This document shows, piece by piece, positions 44,423 to 52,776 of a stretch of DNA of 64,000 nucleotides. Made by a program: the position numbers and the translations under genes. This DNA is from Deltaproteobacteria bacterium (GTDB taxonomy: Bacteria > Myxococcota_A > Polyangia > Nannocystales > Nannocystaceae), in the NCBI GenBank assembly GCA_016709225.1, contig JADJEE010000001.1:2728001-2792000 (forward strand), read 5' to 3'. Numbering within the stretch: the first letter of the stretch is position 1; each line of letters begins with the position of its first letter. The notes beneath the pieces are model-generated. The model was not told where the DNA came from, did not search any database, and worked only from the letters and a program-made list of their open reading frames with translations.

Positions 44423-45301
44423 TTATGCTGCCTGAGCAGCGTTGCGTCGATGGAAATCTTCGAAGTCGGCAGGACTGAGCATGCCGAGAGTGGAGTGGCG
44501 GCGGTGACGGTTGTAGAAGACCTCGATCCACTCGGTGATGGCCTTGGCCGCGTCGGCGCGGGTGCGGTAGGCGTGGCGGTAGATGAGCTCGGTCTTGAGG
44601 CCGGAGAAGAAGCTCTCGGCGACTGCGTTGTCCCAGCAGTTGCCCTTGCGGCTCATGCTGCAGGTCAAGCCGTGTCGTCGGAGGATGCGTCGGTAGTCGT
44701 CGCTGGCGTACTGGCAGCCGCGGTCGGAGTGATGCACGAGGCCGGCGTCGGGCAGGCGTCGACCGATCGCCATGCTCAGCGCGTCGAGGCAGAGCTCGGT
44801 GCGGATGTGGTCGGCGACCGCCCAGCCGACGACGCGCCGCGAGAACAGGTCGATGACGACGGCGAGGTACAGCCAGCCTTCCCACGTGCGCACGTACGTG
44901 ATGTCGGTCGCCCACGTCTGGTTGGGCGCCGACATCCTGAACTCGCGGTCGAGGATGTTCGGCGCGATCGCCAAGTTCGGGTCGACTTCGGTGGTTCGGC
45001 GAAACCGTCGTCGAGCACGGCCCACGAGGCCTTTGCGCCGCATGATCGCGGCCACACGCTTGCGTCCGACGGCCCACCCAGCCGCGCGTACCTCGGCGTG
45101 GACGCGCGGGCTGCCGTAGGTCTTGCGGCTCGTGCTGTGGGCCACGGCGATCGCGACCTCGAGCCGGACCGTCTCTGCGCTGCGCGCCGACGGTGGTCGA
45201 CGTCGCGAGGCGTAGAAGCCACTGCGCGACACCTCGAGCAGCCGGCACATCATCGCCACCGGGAAGTTGGCCCTCTCCGCCTGGATGAACTCGAACCTCA
45301 C
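44423..45301 (-). CDS. IS3-family transposase OrfB (DDE integrase core)
   Basis: The 292-residue product has an HTH_21-like region (VAMMCRLLEVSRSGFYASRRR) and an rve integrase core. The DDE triad is visible: Asp in TWATDITYVRTWEG, Asp in LVHHSDRGCQYAS, and Glu in FFSGLKTELIYRH. The GTG at 45301 overlaps the orfA stop (GTGA). It is probably made mainly as an OrfAB fusion through a minus-one frameshift at the A7 tract, since the orfB frame is open back to that site. It catalyses excision and integration of the element. Confidence 0.92.
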   Translation of the reverse strand: MRFEFIQAERANFPVAMMCRLLEVSRSGFYASRRRPPSARSAETVRLEVAIAVAHSTSRKTYGSPRVHAEVRAAGWAVGRKRVAAIMRRKGLVGRARRRFRRTTEVDPNLAIAPNILDREFRMSAPNQTWATDITYVRTWEGWLYLAVVIDLFSRRVVGWAVADHIRTELCLDALSMAIGRRLPDAGLVHHSDRGCQYASDDYRRILRRHGLTCSMSRKGNCWDNAVAESFFSGLKTELIYRHAYRTRADAAKAITEWIEVFYNRHRRHSTLGMLSPADFEDFHRRNAAQAA

Positions 45302-45633
45302 GAGTTCTCCTTGGCGAAGAAGGCCGTCGCTTTTTTTAGGATTTCTCGCTCCATCTCGAGGCGCTTGTTCTCGCGGCGAAGGCGGCGCAGCTCGTCACGC
45401 TCGTCCGTCGTCAGCGGCCCTTGGCCGGCAGGCTGCTGGCCGGCATCGACCTCCGCTTGCTTCACCCACGCACGCACGGCCGTTTGCTCGAGGTCGAGTT
45501 CTGCAGCGACTTGGGCGATGCTCTTGCCGCCCGCGTTCACCAGGCGAACGACCTCGGCCTTGAACTCCGCGGTGAACGAACGGCGCTTCCGCCTCTTTGT
45601 TTTGGACACCTCGACCTCGACTCTCCTTGGCAT
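45298..45633 (-). CDS. IS3-family transposase OrfA
   Basis: The 111-residue product starts MPRRVEVEVSKTKRRKRR. A helix-turn-helix (FTAEFKAEVVRLVNAG, SIAQVAAELDLEQTAVRAWV) recognises the terminal repeats. A leucine-zipper coiled coil (LRRLRRENKRLEMEREILKKATAFFA) joins it to OrfB. A GAGGGG ribosome site before the ATG at 45633 favours it over an upstream GTG. The ILKKA codons contain the A7 slippery run. Confidence 0.9.
   Translation of the reverse strand: MPRRVEVEVSKTKRRKRRSFTAEFKAEVVRLVNAGGKSIAQVAAELDLEQTAVRAWVKQAEVDAGQQPAGQGPLTTDERDELRRLRRENKRLEMEREILKKATAFFAKENS
45332..45338 (-). other. A7 slippery site for minus-one frameshifting
   Basis: On the minus strand seven A are followed by G, 31 bases before the orfA stop. 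Slipping back one base gives SDGLLRQGELVRFEF, which runs directly into the orfB frame without a stop. This is the usual way IS3 elements make OrfAB. Confidence 0.8.
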
Positions 45634-45650
45634 TGTCCCCTCTTCTCGCG

Positions 45651-45681
45651 TGTCCACCAAATCGGGTCAGGACCAAAGCCA
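45651..45681 (-). repeat. IS3 element terminal inverted repeat, orfA side
   Basis: Read on the minus strand it begins TGGCTTTGG and ends GTGGACA. It is the partner of the repeat at 44386-44416. Confidence 0.75.
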
Positions 45682-46029
45682 CTTCCTGCGAAACGAGATG
45701 TGCTCCACGCCAGCTCGGCAGCCCCTGTGCGCGAAGGCGAGCTCCAGCTTCGCCCAGGTGGAGAACGCGTCTAAAATCGCGAGCGCGAGTCAGCTGCCGC
45801 GAGAGTAACCGCTCGCGCTGGGCCGCTCCTCAAGCCCGAGCGCGAACGGCTACTGCAAGCGGACACGCATCAAGTGTCCGGCGCTCGGCGCGTCGCGTCA
45901 CAGTCGAACGTGCGCATCCACACCTTGAAGCACACGAAGCACACGCTTGATCGAATTCCCATTCAGCCCGCCCCTCATGTCAGGTTGCTTGCGGCGTCAT
46001 GGATGCGTCGCCGAGGTCGCTCGCAACCA
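45682..46029. other. Intergenic region beside the IS element
   Basis: I see no supportable gene here. A short minus-strand frame ending at the IS (ILDAFSTWAKLELAFAHRG, about 35 residues after a stop) reads slightly protein-like and may be a remnant. A second feature is the near repeat GAAGCACAC at 45927 and 45936. No hairpin of note. Confidence 0.5.
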
Positions 46030-46950
46030 TCACGGCCCCGGGCGCTTGAGCAGCCGGCTGACCGTGAAGTCCATGTCGGTCGTCACCAGCCGCATGATGC
46101 TGTCGAACTCGGGCCCCTCGACCGCGAGCTGCTCGCGCAGCAGCGCGCGCGTGCGCTCGAGCAGGTCGGCGCGGGCATCCGCGATCCACCGCGCGATGGT
46201 GGCGCGATGGACCCGGTAGATGCCGGCGATCTCGTCGAAGCGCAGCTTGTGCACGAAGTGGTGGCGCAGGATGTTGCGCTGGCGCGTGGTCAACGTGCCG
46301 AGCGCGTTGGTGAACGCGGTGCGGAACTCGAGCTTGTAGCGGTCCTTGATGTACGCGAGCTCCGGGTCCTGCTCGCTGGTGCGCTCCGAGACCGCGTCGT
46401 CGCCCACGAGGATCTCGGGGTCGCGCTGCTTGGCGCGCATCAGATCGATGTACGTGCGCCGCGCGGTGATGCGAACCCACCGCCGCAGGCTGCCGCGACC
46501 GCTGTACTCGCCGATCTTGGGGCCGGCCGGCGGCTTGCCGATGAAGAGCTTGTGCCGGACCTCCTGCTTGAAGTCGTCGCCACGCACGGCGTCGCCGGCC
46601 ATCGAGGTCAGGCCCCGGGCGATCTCGGCGGTGTACTCGTGCTCGAACGCCTCGAGCGCGCGCCGATCACCGCGGGCACACGCGCACGCGAGGAACAGAT
46701 CGGCCACGAACAACCCGCCCAGGGCCTCGTCGGGCGCGAGATCGGCGGGCATGCGCGCGGCCGTGAAATCGAGGAAGTCTTCGGCCGACAGCGACAGCTG
46801 CGGCCACGTCGCGAGGGCCTGCGCGAGCATGTCGCTCAGCAGATCGCCGAGGTTCGGCAGCGCCCGGTAGCCATCGCGCAGCGCCGCCGGCAGCTCGCTC
46901 GGCAGGTGCTCGAGGAATCGAGCGACATGGGTGGTGCGGGCTGTGGCCAC
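46030..46950 (-). CDS. RNA polymerase sigma factor, myxobacterial sigma-70-like family
   Basis: The 306-residue protein has a divergent N-terminal half (residues 1-90), then a sigma region 2 (RGLTSMAGDAVRGDDFKQEV, GRGSLRRWVRITARRTYIDL, the -10 and core-binding part). Region 4 has LTTRQRNILRHHFVHKLRFDEIAGIYRVHRATIARWIADAR, a helix-turn-helix for the -35 element. Layout and motifs correspond to the myxobacteria-specific sigma group (TIGR03001-like) of ECF size and larger. Targets are unknown. The start is GTG at 46950. It is divergent from the MurG-like gene (74 bases), which could be a target. Confidence 0.88.
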   Translation of the reverse strand: MATARTTHVARFLEHLPSELPAALRDGYRALPNLGDLLSDMLAQALATWPQLSLSAEDFLDFTAARMPADLAPDEALGGLFVADLFLACACARGDRRALEAFEHEYTAEIARGLTSMAGDAVRGDDFKQEVRHKLFIGKPPAGPKIGEYSGRGSLRRWVRITARRTYIDLMRAKQRDPEILVGDDAVSERTSEQDPELAYIKDRYKLEFRTAFTNALGTLTTRQRNILRHHFVHKLRFDEIAGIYRVHRATIARWIADARADLLERTRALLREQLAVEGPEFDSIMRLVTTDMDFTVSRLLKRPGP

Positions 46951-47024
46951 GCGGGTCCGCCCAGTATATCCCGCGGGGGCCGCGAGCCTGCGCGGTCGTG
47001 TTCACGAGCTGGTAGCATGCGGCG

Positions 47025-48140
47025 GTGCCCCAGCGCCCGCGCGTGCTCCTTGCCGGTGGTGGCACCGGTGGTCACATCTTCCCCAACGTCGCGATCGTCG
47101 AGCGACTGCGCGAGCGGGGCGATCGCGTCGATCCGCTGTTCATGGTCTCGGCACGGCCCGGCGACGCAGCCACCCTGGGTCGCCTGGAGCTGCCGTTCGT
47201 GGCCAGCTGCGTGCAGCCGCTGCCGGGGATGCGTAGGCCCTGGCGATTCGTGCCGTTTTTGTGGTCGTGGCGCCGCGCGGTGGCCGAAGCGGTCGCGGTG
47301 CTGCAGCGCGAGCGCGTCGCGGCCGTGGTCGCGACCGGCGGCTTCGTGTCCGGGCCCGCGCTGGTGGCCGCGCGCAAGCTGGGCTTGCCGCGCGCGATGG
47401 TCAACCTCGACGCGATCCCCGGCAAGGCCAACCTCCACCTGCGCCGCGAGTGCACGGTGGTCTTCAGCGCCTACCCCACCGCCGCGCTCGAGGGCGCGCG
47501 CGTCATCGGGTTCCCGCTGCGACGGGCGTCGATAGGCGAGGGTAGCCGCGCCGACGCCCGCGCCGCGCTGGGCCTCGATCGCGATCGCCCGCTGCTGTTC
47601 GTGACCGGTGCGACCCACGGCGCCGAGTCGATCATCCGTGCGATGATGGCCTTCGTCGGCGACCGCGACGGCGCCGCCGCGCTGTCGTCGTGGCAGGTCT
47701 TCCACCAGTGCGGCAGCTTCGACGTCGCCACGCTGCAGCGCGCCTACGACGACGCCGGCGTGCAGGCGAAGGTGGTCGCGTTCTGCGATCGCATGGGCGC
47801 CGCGTGGCGTGCCGCGGACCTCGCGATCAGCCGCGCCGGTGCGGGCAGCGTGGCCGAGGCGTGGGCCAACGCGACCCCGAGCGTGTTCTTGCCCAACCCC
47901 TTCCATGCCGACGGGCACCAGCGCGCCAACGTGCGGCCGCTGGTCGATGCCGGCGGTGCGTTGGTGATCGACGACCTCGTCGATCCGGTGCGCAACCGCG
48001 AGCTGCTGGGTCGCACGCTGATCGAGCTGCTCGGCGACGACGCCCGCCGCTCGCACCTGCACGAGCGCCTGCGAGCCACCGCACCGCCCGACGGCGCCGA
48101 GGCGGTCGCGGCATGGATCGAAGCGACCGCCGCGGGCTGA
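47025..48140 (+). CDS. MurG-like glycosyltransferase, GT28 family
   Basis: The 371-residue protein shows the N-lobe LLAGGGTGGHIFPNVAIVERL of MurG, TGGFVSGPALVAAR, AIPGKANLHL, the C-lobe SRAGAGSVAEAWANATPSVFLPNPFHADGHQRANV, and the MurG-like length. In MurG the GGSQGA loop binds UDP-GlcNAc phosphates; here the matching place reads VTGATHGAESI, a clear change. It may still transfer GlcNAc to lipid I. It may also be a paralogue with another acceptor, because it lies alone and not in a cell-division cluster. The GTG start at 47025 follows a short divergent region shared with the sigma-factor gene. Confidence 0.82.
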   Translation: MPQRPRVLLAGGGTGGHIFPNVAIVERLRERGDRVDPLFMVSARPGDAATLGRLELPFVASCVQPLPGMRRPWRFVPFLWSWRRAVAEAVAVLQRERVAAVVATGGFVSGPALVAARKLGLPRAMVNLDAIPGKANLHLRRECTVVFSAYPTAALEGARVIGFPLRRASIGEGSRADARAALGLDRDRPLLFVTGATHGAESIIRAMMAFVGDRDGAAALSSWQVFHQCGSFDVATLQRAYDDAGVQAKVVAFCDRMGAAWRAADLAISRAGAGSVAEAWANATPSVFLPNPFHADGHQRANVRPLVDAGGALVIDDLVDPVRNRELLGRTLIELLGDDARRSHLHERLRATAPPDGAEAVAAWIEATAAG

Positions 48141-48183
48141 GCCCGGCGATCGCACGCGGCCGAAGCAGCGACGCCCCCGCGGC

Positions 48184-49533
48184 TCAGGCCAGCTGCGCGC
48201 GGCCGAGCAACGCGCCGATGGCCGCCCGTGCGCGCGCGAGCATCTGCTTGGCATCGGTGAAGGTCAGCGCGCCGTGCTCGACCCGTGGGATGCCATCGAC
48301 CAACACGTGCACCACCGCCTCGCGCGCGGTGCCGTAGACGATGCGATCGTAGACCGACACCGCATCGGCGCCGAAGCTGCCGGGCTTGTCGAGGTCGAGC
48401 ACCACGAGGTCGGCGCGCTTGCCCGGCTCGAGGCTGCCGATCTCGGCATCGAGCCCGATCGCCGCCGCGCCGTCGATGGTCGCCATCGCGATCACGCGCT
48501 CGCTGGCGACACGGCCCGGGCCCGACTTGATGCCCTGCAGCAGCGCCGCCAGCCGCATCTCCTCGAGCACGTCCATGTCGTTGTTGCACGGCGCACCGTC
48601 GCAACCGATGCCCAGCCGCACGCCGGGCACACCGTCCAAGTACGGCAGATCGGCGATGCCCGACCCGAGCTTCAGGTTGGCCGACGGGCAGTGGATGATG
48701 CCCAGGGGCCGGCCGGCGAGGCGCGCGGCGTGGCGGGCCTCGAACTGTACGCCGTGGGCGATCGACAGCTGCGTGTCGAGCACACCCAACGCGTCGAGCC
48801 ACTCGAGCTGGCCCTCACCGAGCAGCGCGGTGACCTCGGTCTCCTCGTTGGCGTGCTCGAGCAGGTGGGTGTGCACCGGCAGCGAGAGCTCGTGGGCGAG
48901 CGCGACGACGCCCTCCCACATCGCCTTCGAGCACGACAGGATGAAGCGCGGGCACAGCAGCGCGTGGATGCGGCCCCCGGCCGCGCCGTGCCAGCGCCCG
49001 TGCAGCGCACGGACCTCGTCGAGCGCCTGCGCGGTTGGCTGGGCGAGCACCGCCGGGACCCCGAGGCCCTCGTCCATCAGGCACTTGCCGGCGATCGCCC
49101 GCAGGCCGCTGTCGTCGATGGCGCGGAAGATCGCGTCCATGTGCGTGACGATGCCGATGTCCTGGATCGTCGTGGTGCCCGACAGCAGGCAGTCGGCGGC
49201 GCCCAGCAAGCCCGAGCAGTAGGCGCTCTCGTCGTCGTGGGCGGCCTCGAGCGGCCACACGCGCTCCCGCAGCCATCGCAGCAGATCGCGGCCCTCGGCG
49301 AGCCCCCGCAGCAACGCCTGTCCGAGGTGGGTGTGCCCCTGCACGAAGCCCGGCAGCACATGCAGCCCGCCGACGTCGAGCACGCGTGCGCCCGCGGGCG
49401 TCGACGCGCCGACCGGCGTGATCGCGGCGATGCGGCCCGCGACCACGTGGACGTCCGCCACCGTGACGGTGCGCGAGGCATTCATCGCGACCACGGTGCC
49501 GCCGCGCAGCACGATGTCCCCGCCGACGCTCAC
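48184..49533 (-). CDS. Amidohydrolase, TrzA/AtzA or SAH/guanine-deaminase-like
   Basis: The 449-residue metal-dependent hydrolase has the N-terminal beta-sandwich strand, LPGFVQGHTHLGQALLRGLAEG with the metal HxH, VHTHLLEHANEE (His), SIAHGVQF (His), IIHCPSANLKLGSG and LGIGCDGAPCNNDMDV (metal Asp), then PGKRADLVVLD. These are typical of the aminohydrolases acting on purine or triazine rings and on S-adenosylhomocysteine or methylthioadenosine. Coupling to Hpt by a GTGA overlap points to a purine-base or nucleoside substrate, such as guanine or 8-oxoguanine. The exact substrate is not readable. GTG start at 49533. Confidence 0.85.
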   Translation of the reverse strand: MSVGGDIVLRGGTVVAMNASRTVTVADVHVVAGRIAAITPVGASTPAGARVLDVGGLHVLPGFVQGHTHLGQALLRGLAEGRDLLRWLRERVWPLEAAHDDESAYCSGLLGAADCLLSGTTTIQDIGIVTHMDAIFRAIDDSGLRAIAGKCLMDEGLGVPAVLAQPTAQALDEVRALHGRWHGAAGGRIHALLCPRFILSCSKAMWEGVVALAHELSLPVHTHLLEHANEETEVTALLGEGQLEWLDALGVLDTQLSIAHGVQFEARHAARLAGRPLGIIHCPSANLKLGSGIADLPYLDGVPGVRLGIGCDGAPCNNDMDVLEEMRLAALLQGIKSGPGRVASERVIAMATIDGAAAIGLDAEIGSLEPGKRADLVVLDLDKPGSFGADAVSVYDRIVYGTAREAVVHVLVDGIPRVEHGALTFTDAKQMLARARAAIGALLGRAQLA

Positions 49534-50093
49534 GGCTTGGCGTAGATCTCCGGCTTGAGCACACCGATGTACGGCAGGTTGCGGTAGAGCCCGGCGTAGT
49601 CGAGGCCGTAGCCCACCACGAACTCGTTGGGGCAGCGGAAGCCGACATAGCGCACGTCGATGCGCTCGGTGCGAGCCTCCTGCTTGTCCAGCAACGTGCA
49701 CACCGCGAGGCTGCCGGGCCGCCGGGTCTGCAGGTTGTCGAGCAGGTAGCGCAGCGTGAGACCGGTGTCGACGATGTCCTCGACCAGCAGCACGTCGCGG
49801 CCCTCGATGGCCTGGTTCAGGTCCTTCAGGATCCGCACCACGCCGGAGGAGCTGGTGCCGCTGCCGTACGACGACACCGCCATGAAGTCGACCTCCATCG
49901 GCACGTCGATGCCGCGCACGAGGTCGGCCATCAGCGGAAAGCACCCGCTCAGCACGCCGACCACCAGCGGCTTCTTGCGGCGATAGTCGTGGGCGATCGC
50001 CGAGGCCAGCTCGGCGACCCGCGCCGCGATGGTCGCCTGGTCGAACAACACTTCGCGAATCGCGGCGGAGAGTCCTGCATCCTGGTCGGTCAT
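49530..50093 (-). CDS. hpt: Hypoxanthine phosphoribosyltransferase
   Basis: The 187-residue type I phosphoribosyltransferase converts hypoxanthine (and usually guanine) plus PRPP to IMP or GMP. It has VVGVLSGCFPLMADLVRGI, DFMAVSSYGSGTSSSG (flexible loop), the PRPP loop DVLLVEDIVDTGLTLRYLL, and the base-binding DVRYVGFRCPNEFVVGYGLDYA. Length fits the bacterial Hpt family. I chose the MTDQ start at 50093; seven codons upstream add a weaker ATG. It closes the purine loop with adenosine deaminase and PunA, and is coupled to the downstream amidohydrolase. Confidence 0.94.
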   Translation of the reverse strand: MTDQDAGLSAAIREVLFDQATIAARVAELASAIAHDYRRKKPLVVGVLSGCFPLMADLVRGIDVPMEVDFMAVSSYGSGTSSSGVVRILKDLNQAIEGRDVLLVEDIVDTGLTLRYLLDNLQTRRPGSLAVCTLLDKQEARTERIDVRYVGFRCPNEFVVGYGLDYAGLYRNLPYIGVLKPEIYAKP

Positions 50094-50144
50094 GGTCGTG
50101 TCGCGGCGGAGCATAGTACGCGGGCGCGCCGTCGTGCACCGCGC

Positions 50145-50882
50145 TCAGGCGTCGGCGAACCGCGCCGCGAAGTCCTCGAGCTCGCGGTAGGGGGTCGTGC
50201 ACGGCGGGCCATCGGCGTGCCACCAGCGCGGCGCGGCGCCCAGCTCGAGGATCGTCGACGAGCGGGTGCCGTAGGCGTGTTCGGGCACGTGCACGCAGGT
50301 GCCCTCCATGCCGGGATCGGCGTGGGTGCGCAGCACCTCCATCCACTGCTCGGCGCTCGGCCGCACGCTACCGTACAGCGCCGGCAGCTCGCGACGCAGG
50401 CGCGCGACCCGCTCGCTCGGCGCGGCATTCAAGCTGCGCTCGGTCACGACATGGAAGCCGGGCGCGAGCGGCTCGTGATGATGGCGCTTGCCGTCGTTCC
50501 ACACCAGGTGCGCACCGGCGGCGTCGGCCATCACGAGGTGGAACGGCTCGTGCCGCGCAGGCGACTCGCTCGCGATGCGCCGCACCGCATGGGTCGCGGA
50601 GTCCTCCGACAACGCATCGAGCACGAGCAGCCCGCGCGAGCGCGGGGCCTTGGGCGAGCCATGACCGGTGAAGCGGTTGGTGATGCCGACGAACAGGCCG
50701 TGGGCGTTCACGCCGATCCAGGTGCCGCCGGCCTGCAGGTCCCGCGGCGCGAAGAACCGCACGCCGCCCTGCACCACCCACGACGGCGAGCTCGCGGGCC
50801 GCCGCAGCAACTCGTCGCGGTTCGCCGCCACCACCAGGGGGACGTCGCGCCATAGGCCTGTCGCAACCACCAGCGTGCACAT
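50145..50882 (-). CDS. NRDE/TANGO2-family protein
   Basis: The 245-residue product starts MCTLVVATGLW and has the family NRDE motif in VAANRDELLRRPA. Conserved blocks include GGTWIGVNAHGLFVGITNR, SRGLLVLDAL and APGFHVVTERSLNA. The N-terminal Cys2 is also usual for these Ntn-like proteins, suggesting self-processing to expose a nucleophile. The cellular job of TANGO2/NRDE proteins is under debate (haem or lipid handling). It lies between hpt and the glycan cluster, in the same direction. Confidence 0.9.
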   Translation of the reverse strand: MCTLVVATGLWRDVPLVVAANRDELLRRPASSPSWVVQGGVRFFAPRDLQAGGTWIGVNAHGLFVGITNRFTGHGSPKAPRSRGLLVLDALSEDSATHAVRRIASESPARHEPFHLVMADAAGAHLVWNDGKRHHHEPLAPGFHVVTERSLNAAPSERVARLRRELPALYGSVRPSAEQWMEVLRTHADPGMEGTCVHVPEHAYGTRSSTILELGAAPRWWHADGPPCTTPYRELEDFAARFADA

Positions 50883-50938
50883 CGTCGATTGCCCGCCAGC
50901 ATAGCAGCCGAGCTCGTCGCGCCGCGGTCGCGACCGCA

Positions 50939-52069
50939 TCACATCGCGTGGCGACGCCGCGGCGACGAGGCGGCGCCATCGTCGTGCTCCGCGAGCACGC
51001 GCACGAGCGCCTGTCCGAGCGCCGCGAGGTCGCCCGCGGCGACCAGCTCGAGCCGCCCACCGCCGGACAGCTCGGGGATGCCGCCGACCGCGGTGGCGAC
51101 CACGGGCACGCCGTAGGCGAAGGCCTCGCGCACGACCAGGGGCGCCCCCTCGGACAGCCCGGCGACCTCGCGCGACGGCACACACACCACATCGGCGGCG
51201 CCCAGCAGCGCGTGCTTGGCCTCGGCGTGGACGAAGCCGTGGAAGCGCGGTCGCAGGCCCAGGCGCCGCGCGTGTCGCTCGAGTCGGCGGCGATGGGGAC
51301 CATCGCCCGCGATGTCGAGCCGGGCAGCGGGCAGCGCCGACGCGACCGCGGCGAAGAGGTCGTCGACGCCCTTCTGCGGGATGAGCCGACCGAGGTAGAG
51401 GATCGATGGCCGCGCCGGATCACGCACGCGCGCCGGCGACGGCTGTGGATCGGGGACGCAGTGCACCATCGGCTCCACCACCAGCCGCGTCGGCGCCAGG
51501 CTGCCGGGGCACGCCCGCTCGAAGCGCGCGCGCTTCTCCGCCGACGGGAAGCGGATCGTCGCGGCGGCCGCGACATGGGCGGCGAAGCGCCGCCGCAGCG
51601 ATCGCGGCAGCGCGAGTAACACGTCGACGTCGGTGCCGTGACCGAACAGCTCGAACGGCAGCCCACGGCGGCTGCACTGCTCCGCGACGATCCAGCCGCC
51701 CGGCAACAGCATGTGCGCCACCACCCGCTCGACATCGCCGCGATCGAGCTCGCGTCGCAGCGCGGCCGCGAGCCCGCGCCACAGCGGCCACACCAGCGCC
51801 GCGCGCCACGGACGATCGCGGATGTTCTCGAGGATTCCGAAGTTGCCGGTCAGCGTCGACCAACGCGCGGGCGCGTAGTCGAAGCGCACGATCTCGAGGC
51901 CGCTCGCCGCCTGCAGGCCGTCGTCACGGCACCAGGCGGTGCGCGGCGCCAGCACCCGCACGTGCACGCCGCGGCGGGCGGCCTGTTGCCAGTGGCGCAG
52001 GATGAACTCGCCGCGGGGGTCGCCCTCGTACTGCGGGAAGGTGGTCGAGACCACCAGCACGCGACTCAT
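50939..52069 (-). CDS. Glycosyltransferase family 4
   Basis: The 376-residue enzyme has the GT-B fold. The N-lobe is VLVVSTTFPQYEGDPRGEFI; the C-lobe has SILYLGRLIPQKGVDDLFAAV, LDIAGDGPHRRRLE and SEGAPLVVREAFAYGVPVVATAVGGIPEL with the EX7E-like Glu pair. It should be a retaining transferase on an activated sugar. It is the last gene of a four-gene run: flippase, GT4, methyltransferase, GT4, with 4- to 11-base overlaps. That is the layout of a surface-polysaccharide or O-unit module. Confidence 0.9.
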   Translation of the reverse strand: MSRVLVVSTTFPQYEGDPRGEFILRHWQQAARRGVHVRVLAPRTAWCRDDGLQAASGLEIVRFDYAPARWSTLTGNFGILENIRDRPWRAALVWPLWRGLAAALRRELDRGDVERVVAHMLLPGGWIVAEQCSRRGLPFELFGHGTDVDVLLALPRSLRRRFAAHVAAAATIRFPSAEKRARFERACPGSLAPTRLVVEPMVHCVPDPQPSPARVRDPARPSILYLGRLIPQKGVDDLFAAVASALPAARLDIAGDGPHRRRLERHARRLGLRPRFHGFVHAEAKHALLGAADVVCVPSREVAGLSEGAPLVVREAFAYGVPVVATAVGGIPELSGGGRLELVAAGDLAALGQALVRVLAEHDDGAASSPRRRHAM

Positions 52070-52776
52070 CGCAGCTTCTCCACCGTGTACACGCTGAAGC
52101 CGGCGAAGCGCCGGGCCGGCGTGTCCATCAACGCCCACTCCAGCCCCTCGAGCACGCGACCGATGGCCGGCAGCGTCAACGCCCGCGGATGCGGCGTCAG
52201 CACCCGGATGCCGGCCTGCGCCACCACCTTGGCGCCGGCGGGCAGTCGCGCGTGCACCTCGTCCGCGGTCAGGAACGCGGTCGAGATCGCCGACTCGTCG
52301 AACTGACTCGAGGTCGGACGCGGGCCGAACGCGCGCTTGATGAGGTAGCGCAGCGAGTGGCGGTTGTAGATGTCGAACACCAGGTGGCCGCCGGGACGCA
52401 CGACCCGCAGCATCTCCGCCAGCGCGCGGTCGAGCTCGGGAACGTGCGAGAGCACCTTGAAGCTGTAGGCGACGTCGAAGCTGGCGTCGTCGAACGGTAA
52501 CGCGGTGGCCGAGCCCTCGCGCACGTCGAGGCCGCGTGCGCGCGCGTGCTCGAGCATGCCGGGCGACAGGTCGATGCCGCGGGCACTGCGGGCGAAGTCG
52601 GCCACGCGCGCGAGCACGAGCCCGGTACCACACCCGACCTCGAGCACGTCGCGGGCCTCGCCGACGCGGCGCACCAGCGCGGCGGCCTGATCGTCGATGA
52701 GCTTGTGGTAGCCGCGATCGCGACCGCGGTCGTAGCCCTGGGCGAACGCGTCGTAGTAGGCACGATTGTCGTTCAT
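52066..52776 (-). CDS. SAM-dependent methyltransferase (class I)
   Basis: The 236-residue methyltransferase has DVLEVGCGTGLVLARVADF (SAM motif I), IDLSPGMLEHARARGLDV, GSATALPFDDASFDVAYSFKVLSHVP and LRVVRPGGHLVFDIYNRHSL. It belongs to the Methyltransf_11 group. It overlaps both neighbouring glycosyltransferase genes by four bases, so methylation of a sugar in the same glycan is the likely role. A lipid or quinone acceptor cannot be excluded. Confidence 0.88.
   Translation of the reverse strand: MNDNRAYYDAFAQGYDRGRDRGYHKLIDDQAAALVRRVGEARDVLEVGCGTGLVLARVADFARSARGIDLSPGMLEHARARGLDVREGSATALPFDDASFDVAYSFKVLSHVPELDRALAEMLRVVRPGGHLVFDIYNRHSLRYLIKRAFGPRPTSSQFDESAISTAFLTADEVHARLPAGAKVVAQAGIRVLTPHPRALTLPAIGRVLEGLEWALMDTPARRFAGFSVYTVEKLR

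Larger units (their letters stand above)
44386..45681 (-). mobile_element. IS3-family insertion sequence, about 1.3 kb
   Basis: The element contains orfA and orfB of an IS3-type transposase, a seven-A frameshift site, and imperfect 31-base terminal inverted repeats starting TGGC and ending GCCA, with the TG...CA ends usual for the family. Both reading frames are intact, so it may be active. The bases immediately outside the ends (CATC left, CTTC right) do not form a clear 3-4 bp target duplication. Confidence 0.88.

Noticed and set aside
45332..45338. A7 tract as an assembly error splitting one transposase gene
   Set aside because: IS3 elements normally have this slippery run and two overlapping frames; the minus-one frame joins correctly.
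45682..45790. Short minus-strand frame ending at the IS as the missing 5' half of the truncated gene
   Set aside because: No signal peptide, only about 35 codons after a stop, and no sequence continuity with the fragment.
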